From Escarpia spicata (lineage: Eukaryota > Annelida > Polychaeta > Sabellida > Siboglinidae), in the NCBI GenBank assembly GCA_963995525.1, contig CAXEFP010000915.1, positions 62,001 through 126,000 on the forward strand: a stretch of DNA of 64,000 nt. The letters run 5' to 3'. Numbering within the stretch: the stretch's first letter is position 1; every line of letters begins with the position of its first letter. The notes under the pieces were generated by a model. The model was given only the letters and a program-made list of their open reading frames with translations. It searched no databases and was not told where the DNA came from. Both the position numbers and the translations under genes were made by a program. Below are positions 23,101 through 35,100 of the stretch, piece after piece.

Positions 23101-26100
23101 GTGTGTAGGAAGAGGTCCAGGTCAGAGTCTGGATTTGTCTTGTGTGTAGGAAGAGGTCCAGGTCAGAGTCTGGATGTTTCTTGTGTGTAGGAAGAGATCC
23201 AGGTCAGAGTCTGGATGTTTCTTGTATGTAGGAAGTGGTCCAGGTCAGAGTCTGGCTCCAAGCGCTTTACACTTTACTTCCTGGCTGACCTGTTCAATCG
23301 ATCACCATCTTGACGTCTCTGGGAAGCATTGAGCCACACTGCAATAAATGCGCGAAGACTATTTGTACACAAATATCCACCACTGTCTCTAGCCAGGTAC
23401 TCATTCATACAGCTAAGTGAATTGAAGCAATGTAGAGTAAACAAACTTGCCCAAGGTTCGACCCCACGCACAGGATTTGAACCCGCATTCTCTCAGTCGA
23501 GAGTCAGAGGCTCTTACAGCTGTGCTACTGCGCCCCTGCTGTGTCTTGTAGGAAGTGATGCCAATCCAGGGTCAGAGGCTCTTACAGCTGTGCTACTGCG
23601 CCCCTGCTGTGTCTTGTAGGAAGTGATGCCAATCCAGGGTCAGAGGCTCTTACAGCTGTGCTACTGCGCCCCTGCTGTGTCTTGTAGGAAGTGATGCCAA
23701 TCCAGGGTCAGAGGCTCTTACAGCTGTGCTACTGCGCCCCTGCTGTGTCTTGTAGGAAGTGATGCCAATCCAGGGTCAGAGGCTCTTACAGCTGTGCTAC
23801 TGCGCCCCTGCTGTGTCTTGTAGGAAGTGATGCCAATCCAGGGTCAGAGGCTCTTACAGCTGTGCTACTGCGCCCCTGCTGTGTCTTGTAGGAAGTGATG
23901 CCAATCCAGGGTCAGAGGCTCTTACAGCTGTGCTACTGCGCCCCTGCTGTGGCTTGTAGGAAGTGATGCCAATCCAGGGTCGGGCGTGGGCAATCTCGGA
24001 GATGCCGTCCTGGAGCGCTGGGAGAGATTTGTCTAATGGAGGAGACGGGAAAGGCAGACCCCCCAGCCGTCGTCACCCAACACCTTGACCCACCCAGGAA
24101 GTTTGTCCTCATCAACTCACAGGTGAGGGGATCATTGTCCTTAACTCACAGGTGTGGGATCATTGTCCTTAACTCACACGTAGTGATCATTGTCCTGAAT
24201 TCACAGGTGTGAGGATCATTGTCTTTAACTCAGGTGAGGAGATCATTGTCCTTAACTCACAGGTGAGGGGTCATTGTCCTTAACACACAGGTTAGGGGAT
24301 CATTGTCCTTAACTCATAGGTGAGGGAGCATTGTCCTTAACACACAGGTGAGGGGATCATTGTCCTTAACTCATAGGTGAGGGGTCATTGTCCTTAACAC
24401 ACAGGTGAGGGGTCATTGTCCTTAACTCATAGGTGAGGGATCATTGTCCTTAACTCACAGGTGAGGGATCATTGTCCTTAACTCACAGGTGAGGGGATCA
24501 TTATCCTTAACTCACATGTGAGGGGATCATTGTCCGTAACTCACATGTGAGGGATCATTGTCCTTAACTTATAGGTGAGGGGATCATTGTCCTTAACTCA
24601 TAGGTGAGAGATCATTGTCCTTAATTCACAGGTGAGGGATCATTGTCCTTAACTCATAGGTTTGGGGATCATTGTCCTTAATTCACAGGTGAGGGGATCA
24701 TTGTCTTTAACTCAGGTGAGGAGATCATTGTCCTTAACTCACAGGTGAGGGGTCATTGTCCTTAACACACAGGTGGGGGGTCATTGTCCTTAACTCACAG
24801 GTGAGGGATCATTGTCCTTAACTCACAGGTGAGGGGATCATTATCCTTAACTCACATGTGAGGGGATCATTGTCCGTAACTCACATGTGAGGGATCATTG
24901 TCCTTAACTTATAGGTGAGGGGATCATTGTCCTTAACTCATAGGTGAGAGATCATTGTCCTTAATTCACAGGTGAGGGGATCATTGTCCTTAACTCACAT
25001 GTGAGGGATCATTGTCCCTAACTCAGGTGAGGGGATCAATGTCCTTAACTCATAGGTTAGGGGATCATTGTCCTTAACTCATACAAGGGGATCATTGTCC
25101 TTAACTCACAGGTGAGGGGATCATTTTCCTTAAATCACAGGGGACGGAGTCTTGGTAATCGTCATCAAAAACAGTTAAACATTAGTATTATTTATCAAAT
25201 TATTTTGTATTTTTCCATATCAGAATCCAAATGCAACATTTGACAGTGGAAGAGTGACACTGCATTGTACATGTTGATAATTGTTAACGAGTGGTCTGTG
25301 GGCAGCTCTAATGTATACCTTTGCCTCTGCAGGGCTGCTACCTCATGACGAAGCAGCAGCCAGTAGACCAGCTGCGACAGCTGCTGCTGAATGCATCCCC
25401 TGACTCGGAGCAAGTGAAGGCATTCTTCAAACTCCACCGGGTAGGTCATCCACACCCTCTCCCTCATCCACACCTTCTCCCTCATCCACACCCTCTCCCT
25501 CATCCACACCCTCTCCCTCATCCACACCCTCTCCCTCAACCACACCCTCCCTCATCCACACCCTATCCCTCATCCACACCCTCTCCCTCAACCACACCCT
25601 CCCTCATCCACACCCTATCCCTCATCCACACCCTCTCCCTCAACCACACCCTCTCCCTCGTCCTCACACTCTCCCTCATCCACACGCTCTCCCTCATCCA
25701 CACACTCTCCCTCAACCACACCCTCATGCACACCCTCTCCCTCATCCATACCCTCTTCCTCATCCACACACTCCCTCAACCACACCCTCATGCACACCCT
25801 CTCCCTCATCCACACACTCTCCCTCATCCACACACTCCCTCAACCACACCCTCATGCACACCCTCTCCCTCATCCATACCCTCTCCCTCATCCACACACT
25901 CCCTCAACCACACCCTCATGCACACCCTCTCCCTCATCCACACCCTCTCCCTCATCCACACCCTCTCCCTCATCCACACACTCCCTCAACCACACCCTCA
26001 TGCACACCCTCTCCCTCATCCACACACTCCCTCATCCACACACTCCTTCAACCACACCCTCTCCCTCAGCCACACCCTCTCCCTCATCCACATACTCTCC

Positions 26101-29100
26101 CTCATCCACACACTCTCCCTCAACCACACCCTCTCCTCATCCACACACTCTCCCTCACCCACACACTCTCCCTCAACCACACCCTCTCCCTTAACCACAC
26201 CCTCTCTCTTATCCACACACTCTCCCTCATCCACACCCTCTCCCTCATCCACACACTCTCCCTCAACCACACCCTCTCTCTTATCCAAACACTCTCCCTC
26301 ATCCACACCCTTTCCTTCATCCACACCCTCTCCCTCAACCACACCCTCTCCCTTATCCACACACTCTCCCTCAACCACACCCTCTCCCTTATCCACACAC
26401 TCTCCCTCATCCACACCCTCTCCCTCATCGACACCCTCTCCCTCATCCACACACTCTTCCTCATCCACACACTCTCCCTCAACCACACACTCTCCCTCAT
26501 CCACACACTCTCCTTCATCCACACACTCTCCCTCAACCACACCCTCTCCCTCATCCACACCCTCTCCCTCATACACACACTCTCCCTCAACCACACCCTC
26601 ATGCACACCCTCTCCCTCATCCATACCCTCCCTCAATCACACCCTCTCCCTCATCCACACACTCTCCCTCAACCACACCCTCTTCCTCATCCACATACTC
26701 TCCCTCATCCACACACTCTCCCTCAACCACACCCTCTCCCTTATCCACACACTCTCCCTCATCCACACACTCTCCCTCAACCACACCCACTCCCTTATCC
26801 ACACACTCCCTCATCCACACCCTCTCCCTCATCCGCACCCTCTCCCTCAACAACACCCTCTCCCTTATCCACACACTCTCCCTCAACCACACCCTCTCTC
26901 TTATCCACACACTCTCCCTCAACCACACCCTCTCCCTCATCCACACACTCTCCCTCATCCACACACTCTCCCTCAACCACACCCTCATGCACACACTCTC
27001 CCTCTTCCACACCCTCTCCGTCAACCACCCACTCTCCCTCATCCACACACTCTCCCTCATCCATACCTCTCCCTTATCAACACACTCTCCCTCATCCACA
27101 CCCTCTTCCTCAACCACACACTCTCCCTCATCCACACCCTCTCCCTCATCCACACACTCTCCCTCAACCACACCCTCATGCACACCCTCTCCCTCATCCA
27201 TACCCTCTCCCTCATCCACACACTCCCTCAACCACACCCTCATGCACACCCTCTCCCTCATCCATACCCTCGCCCTCATCCACACACTCTCCCTCAACCA
27301 CACCCTCTCCCTCATCCACACACTCTCCCTCATCCACACACTCCCTCAACCACACCCTCTCCCTCTCCCTCATCCACACATTCTCCCTCAACCACACCCT
27401 CTCCCTCATCCACACCCTCATCCACACACTCTCCCTCATCCACACCCTCTCCCTCATCCACACACTCTCTCTCAACCACACCCTCTCCCTCATCCACACA
27501 CTCTCCCTCATCCACACATTCTCCCTCAACCACACCCTCTCCCTCATCCACACCCTCATCCACACCCTCTCCCTCATCCACACCCTCTCCCTCATCCACA
27601 CCCTCTCCCTCATCCACACCCTCTCCCTCATCCACACCCTCTCCCTCATCCACACCCTCTCCCTCATCCACACCCTCTCCCTCATCCACACCCTCTCCCT
27701 ATCCACACCCTCTCCCTCATCCACACCCTCTCCCTCATCCACACCCTCTCCCTCATCCACACCCTCTCCCTCATCCACACCCTCTGCCTCATCCACACCC
27801 TCTCCCTCATACACACCCTCTCCCTCATCCACACCCTCTCCCTCATCCACACCCTCTCCCTCATCCACACCCTCTCCCTCATCCACACCGTAGTCCACAA
27901 CATTGGAACTGCTGACACCATTATATAATATAAAACGTTACATTTTTGATATGTATCCTATAAACAGCTTCTATGATCTTGGATAATTCATGGGCAATAC
28001 TTATGGCAAAGCTACAATTTATTATAATGATTCCATTAAACCCCTGGTTATTATTAATGAAACAATGTGTTGCATTAATACACATTACGTGCCACGTCCC
28101 CATCACAATCAACGGTCCTCATCAATGGTCCTCATCAATGGTCCTCATCAACGGTCCTCATCACTTGAGGACAACTTCAGGAACTGTGCATAGCATCATG
28201 AACAAGTGATTTACGTTCATCTGACGTACTGTATGAATCCAAAAACCGGTAATAATCCTTAACCAATAGGGAATTTTAAAAAAAAGTTACTTTTCTTCGG
28301 TTGTGTAATCGCTGAAGGTTTGGCATCTAAAAAGCAACGCATCTAGGAGTAAACATTGACCCGCCTCCACACCTCCATGCCTCCACACCTCCATGCCTCC
28401 ACACCTCCATGCCTCCACGCCTCCACCCCTCCATGCCTCCACACCTCCATGCTACATAGGCTAGCTGGGTTAAAGTAGTAGCTGGGTGTTGATTGATGTG
28501 TGTGTTTGTAGGAACAAGCGTGTGCCACCTGTCTAATCCTGGCTTGTAGTACTCGGGCGGTCGACAAAGAGGTGGGTCTTGTAGATGACATCACCTTCGT
28601 GTGACCTTCACAGCTCCTGTGTAGCTCTAAGTTAACTATCTTGCAAGGTATTCAGTAGTCGTTGAAGTTTCTTGTAGAATTTGCTAGATGTATGAATAGG
28701 CTTTTCAACTATATTTTTGTTTAAACTTTATATTCAGTATAAAAATCTTTAAAATAATTTAATATATTAGCAATGTGTAGAAAACAGCGGTTTTCTGCAT
28801 TCCACAACTTTGTACCATTTCTGTACACTGTAGAGCTGAATATTGTTAAACTTGGCAGACTTAAAACATCGCTGTTTTGATGTGTATGATGCGCTACCAA
28901 CCACCCGTCCAGCGCCATGTGTTTCTTTGTCGTCCACATCGTCATGCCTAACTGATGTTCACCATCGTCATGCCTGATTGATGTTCACCATCGTCATGCC
29001 TGATTGATGTTCACCATTGTCATGCCTGGCTGATGTTCACCATCGTCATGCCTGGCTGATGTTCACCAGTTGGGGTCATGGTCATTACCAGTGTCTTCAT

Positions 29101-32100
29101 TGTTCATAGATATCAACATTACACATCTGCAACACTTCAGCCTGACTGCTGTGAAATAATGTCAACAAACATATGAGAGTATTCATTAATGAATGCTCTT
29201 CTACCCTTACCATCAATTTACGTGTATAATACGCCCCCATGTATAATATGATCCTGACTTTTGCTAACTTTTGATAGAATTTCTATATCATGTATAATAT
29301 GCACCCCGACTTTTGAGATAAAAACCCGATTTTCCCGCTTATAATATTTTGCTTGAATCCATCTGAGAATCGTAAACATGTCACCTACACAAGTTATGGC
29401 ATTGCTGCCGGCTTGTCACTTGCTAGTGACTAATGTGTACGCACTACGTAACTTGTGTTGTAGCTTGACGATTGCGCAACTGATTAAATCAGTGCGTGCT
29501 AGAACTTACATTGTGTCGTTCTGATTTCACTTTTAAATTAACACCAAGTTCTATTCTGAAATGCTACATATAAACCTGGTACTTTCAACTGCGAAGCACA
29601 CATGCACTACATTCGTCTTTATTTACATTCACAACATTTGCATTCACAATTTTAAACATGGAGTCACACTTGTAGACACTCGACCCTTGATGCGGGCATC
29701 ATTCACGTGATTCAAGAATGCCAATCATAATCATAGCGGGACGCTTCCCGGTCTCGTACGCTTCCCACTCATTGGTGTTATTCGCGAAGTCAGACATATG
29801 GGCTCTCGTCTTTTTCATTTCTCGCTGCTAGTTTAGGGCTAGAGAGGCAGTTACGGGAGTGCGATTCTTGCCTTTCGTGATAATATTACTAGTTTTCTAG
29901 CAGTGTTATCCTGGTCTACAAACATTGATAAATTGATCAGAGAAATTTAGTTTAGCCTTAGCACCATGTATAATATGCACCCCAACTTTTGAGTAAAAAG
30001 TGAAGGAAACAAATGCGTATTATACACGGAAATTTCCGGTATTTACGTTTACCTCCTCTGACTGTGACACTGATACGGAACACCTGACTAACATGTGATC
30101 GGCTGTTAAGTTACGCAACTAAAGACAAATAGAACGAGAAACTTAGTGCTGAAATTGTCTTATTCAAATTTAGTGTCGTCATAGCGACATCGAGACGTGA
30201 CTTGTTTGTGGTTGTTCACAGGTGGTGGAGGGAGCGACCCGGGCTTACTTCCTGTATGGGGGAGAGCCGGAATGTAACTTTGCTGTGTCTGCAGGGGGAG
30301 TCAACACCATGTATAGTGAGTGACATGTGTCACCAGGACACTATTCTTGAGACATCAACAATTGTCCTGGTGGCGCACCCTGGTCATCATTTCTCAATAT
30401 GCAACATCACTGTTACAGAACAAAATCAACTTTTAAGAGCAGATTTGAGCTTATGAGCTGATAAGAACGTTAGTGAGTTGGTCCCCAGAGCATTCTTATG
30501 AGCTGATAAGAACATTAGTGAGACGGTCCCCAGAGCATTCTTATGAGCTGATAAGAACATTAGTGAGACGGTCCCCAGAGCATTCTTATGAGCTGATAAA
30601 AATGTTAGTGAGATGTTCCCCAGAGGATTCTTATGAGCTGATAAAAATGTTAGTGAGATGTTCCCCAGAGCATTCTTATGAGCTGATAAAAATGTTAGTG
30701 AGATGGTCCCCAGAGCATTCTTATGAGCTGATAAAAATGTTAGTGAGATGGTCCCCAGAGCATTCTTATGAGCTGATAAAAATGTTAGTGAGATGGTCCC
30801 CAGAGCATTCTTATGAGCTGATAAAAATGTTAGTGAGATGGTCCCCAGAGCATTCTTATGAGCTGATAAAAATGTTAGTGAGATGGTCCCCAGAGCATTC
30901 TTATGAGCTGATAAAAATGTTAGTGAGATGTTCTCCAGAGCATTCTTATGAGCTGATAAAAATGTTAGTGAGATGTTCCCCAGAGCATTCTTATGAGCTG
31001 ATAAAAATGTTAGTGAGATGGTCCCCAGAGCATTCTTATGAGCTGATAAAAATGTTAGTGAGATGGTCCCCAGAGCATTCTTATGAGCTGATAAAAATGT
31101 TAGTGAGATGGTCCCCAGAGCATTATTATGAGCTGATAACAATGTTAGTGAGATGGTCCCCAGAGCATTCTTATGAGCTGATAATAATGTTAGTGAGATG
31201 GTCCCCAGAGCATTCTTCAGTGTCATTATTTTATTCCACGTTAATCTTCATGTAATTGCGTAGTGTGGTATAACTATTCAAGGGTAAATACTGATTTTAG
31301 CTCTGTGAAATTCTATTCATGTCTGTGATGGCTCTTAATTATATCAGTTTCCACCCTGTAATGCAGAAAGATATTTCATAGATGATTGTTTCTTGTGGGA
31401 AACAAATTGTAAGTTTGCTGCTATACTTTACCTGCTGATGCTGCTAAATAAAACAGTCTTGTGAATGAAGTTGTGAGACTACTAGATGAACTCACAGAAT
31501 AACTCTGACTTGCAGATGGGCCGCAGTCTTTCCTGAGCGGAGCCAGTGGATTCGGTACACCAAGGAGAGGAGGTGAATTCAACATTTATTTTGAAATACG
31601 ACTTGCAGGTCATGTGACTTGTTTGACCGATGTGTCTGTAAGTCATGTGACATGTTTGACCGGTGTGTCTGTAGGTCTTGTGACATGTTTGACCTGTGTG
31701 TGTCTGTAGGTCAAGTGTGTCTGTGGATCATGTGACATGTTTGATCGGTGTGTGTCTGTAGGTTATGTGACATGTATGACCAGTGTGTGTCTGTAGGTCA
31801 TGTGTGTCTGTAGGTTATGTGACATGTTTGATCGGTGTGTGTCTGTAGGTCATGTGTGTCTGTGGATCATGTGACATGTATGACCAGTGTGTGTCTGTAG
31901 GTCATGTGTATCTATAGGTTATGTGACATGTTTGATCGGTGTGTGTCTGTAGGTCATGTGTGTCTGTGGATCATGTGACATGTTTGATCGGTGTGTGTCT
32001 GTAGGTCACGTGACATGTTTGACCGGTGTGTGTCTGTAGGTTATGTGACATGTTTGACCAGTGTGTGTCTGTAGGTCATGAGACATGTTTGACCAATGTG

Positions 32101-35100
32101 TGTGTAGGTCATATGATATGTTTGACCGGTGTGTCTAGGTGAGTTTCCCCAGACGTCCACTCCATTCCCTAACGTCACGCAGCAACTGCAGTTCCAGAGT
32201 CCATCATCCAGCGCCTTCGCTCCAGGCTCCCCGGAGGTCATCTACTCCGGCAAACACAATGGCCTCTGTCTCTACCTCTCTCGCATTCTCAGGTGTGTTA
32301 AGTATCTCTGGGTCTCTCGCATTCTCAGGTGTGTTAAGTATCTCTGGGTCTCTCGCATTCTCAGGTGTGTTAAGTATCTCTGTGTCTCTCGCATTCTCAG
32401 GTGTGTTAAGTATCTCTGTGTCTCTCGCATTCTCAGGTGTGTTAAGTATCTCTGGGTCTCTCGCATTCTCAGGTGTGTTAAGTATCTCTGGGTCTCTCGC
32501 ATTCTCAGGTGTGTTAAGTATCTCTGTGTCTCTCGCATTCTCAGGTGTGTTAAGTATCTCTGGGTCTCTCGCATTCTCAGGTGTGTTAAGTATCTCTACC
32601 TCTCTCGCATTCTCAGGTGTGTTAAGTATCTCTGGGTCTCTCGCATTCTCAGGTGTGTTAAGTATCTCTGTGTCTCTCGCATTCTCAGGTGTGTTAAGTA
32701 TCTCTGGGTCTCTCGCATTCTCAGGTGTGTTAAGTATCTCTGGGTCTCTCGCATTCTCAGGTGTGTTAAGTATCTCTGGGTCTCTCGCATTCTCAGGTGT
32801 GTTAAGTATCTCTGGGTCTCTCGCATTATCAGGTGTGTTAAGTATCTCTGGGTCTCTCGCATTCTCAGGTGTGTTAAGTATCTCTGGGTCTCTCGCATTC
32901 TCAGGTGTGTTAAGTATCTCTGGGTCTCTCGCATTCTCAGGTGTGTTAAGTATCTCTGGGTCTCTCGCATTCTCAGGTGTGTTAAGTATCTCTGGGTCTC
33001 TCGCATTCTCAGGTGTGTTAAGTATCTCTGGGTCTCTCGCATTCTCAGGTGTGTTAAGTATCTCTGTGTCTCTCGCATTCTCAGGTGTGTTAAGTATCTC
33101 TGGGTCTCTCGCATTCTCAGGTGTGTTAAGTATCTCTGGGTCTCTCGCATTCTCAGGTGTGTTAAGTATCTCTGGGTCTCTCGCATTCTTGTTGTTGCCA
33201 GGCCACTGTGGGGTGTGTTCTGTCCTGACTGTATTTGTTGTTGTCAGGCCACTGTGGGGTGTTTTCTGTCCTGACTGTACTTGTTGTTGCCAGGCCACTG
33301 TGGGGTGTGTTCTGTCCTGACTGTACTTGTTGTTGCCAGGCCACTGTGGGGTGTTTTCTGTCCTGACTGTATTTGTTGTTGCCAGGCCACTGTGGGGTGT
33401 GTTCTGTCCTGACTGTACTTGTTTTTGTCAGGCCACTGTGAGGTGTGTTCTGTCCTGACTGTACTTGTTGTTGCTAGGCCACTGTGGGGTGTGTTCTGTC
33501 CCGACTGTACTTGTTGCCAGGCCACTGTGGGGGTGTGTTCTATCCTGACTGTACTTGTTGTTGCCAGGCCACTGTGGGGTGTGTTCTGTCCTGACTGTAC
33601 TCGTTGTTGCCAGGCCACTGTGGGGTGTGTTCTGTCCTTACTGTACTTGTTGTTGCTAGGCCACTGTGGGGGTGTGTTCTCTTCTGGCCATACTTGTTGT
33701 TGCCAGGCCACTGTGGGGGTGTGTTCTGTCCTGACTGTACTCGTTGTTGCCAGGCCACTGTGGGGTGTGTTCTGTCCTTACTGTACTTGTTGTTGCTAGG
33801 CCACTGTGGGGGTGTGTTCTCTTCTGGCCATACTTGTTGTTGCCAGGCCACTGTGGGGGTGTGTTCTGTCCTGACTGTACTTGTTGTTGCCAGGCCACTG
33901 TGGGGTGTGTTCTGTCCTGACTGTACTCATTGTTGCCAGGCCACTGTGGGGTGTGTTCTGTCCTTACTGTACTTGTTGTTGCTAGGCCACTGTGGGGGTG
34001 TGTTCTCTTATGGCCATACTTGTTGTTGCCAAGCCATTGTGGGGGTGTGTTCTGTCCTGACTGTATTTGTTGTTGCCAGGCCACTGTGGGGTGTGTTCTG
34101 TCCTGACTGTACTTGTTGTTGCCAGGCCACTGTCGGGGTGTGTTCTGTCCTGACTGTACTTGTTGTTGCCAGGCCACTGTGGGGATGTGGTATGGTCAAG
34201 GAAATGCCTGCGCCATCTGGACAAAAGAAATATGTAAGTGCAATGAACATTCTTCAGGATAAAGCCGGGTAGTTAGCAGAATTAGGTGTTGAGTGTAGGG
34301 GAACCAAGTGAACGCACCGCACATCAAAGGACAAATGTGGTTAGTCCTACCTGCCTCTGTAATACTGCTAATAACAGCTGTTTACAATAGGAATGTTTTG
34401 TTGACATTTGTGGGCACAACTTTGCAAAGATGGTCTGTGTATATACCGTCTTTTCCTTTTTCGTTTTGAAATTAGCGAATGAAAAAGGAAAAAGCAAACA
34501 ATGTTAATTTTTCGTTTTCATATTTGATGTGTACAAAAAATTAATACAAACTACTATTCGTGGTATTTCTAATACAGGTTAGAAAAGAAAAAAAACGATA
34601 AAACAGTTTTTCGTTTTCACTGCATCAGAATGAAAAACGAAATATGACTGCAGCGCCACTCGTTTTTAGTTTTTGCATTTAGGAAGCTTCGGCTGCCTTA
34701 CCGCTTTAGCTAGGGGGCTTCAGCGGGACAATTTGATCGCACTGGCGGCATTTTGAAAACAAATTCGCTGAAATTGCATCGCTGACAAAGTGGTATTGTT
34801 ATCGATGCGACTAGTATGGACGAATATTGGTCGTTTCAGCGCCGTTATTTTATGAAAGGTTTCAACTATTAAATTTATGAACTATAATATGTTTTATGGA
34901 TAAGCACCATATCTTCAGATAATGCGTTTTTTATGTCCTCAGCTGATAAGTTTTTTTCTGTCATCAACTAATGAGTTCTTCCTGTCACCAACTGATGAGA
35001 TCTTTCTGTCACCAACTAATGAGTTCTTTCTGTCACGAACTAATGAGTTCTTTCTGTCACCAACTAATGAGTTCTTTCTGTCACTAACTAATGAGTTCTT

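Noticed and set aside
23473..23530. A functional tRNA gene on the minus strand
   Set aside because: A and B boxes are present but there is no cloverleaf with acceptor-stem complementarity; the following body and tail identify a SINE.
26016..27898. Minus-strand frames of MRERVWMRE / [10 protein letters not shown] type
   Set aside because: Antisense of the 18-bp array of intron 13; no independent evidence.
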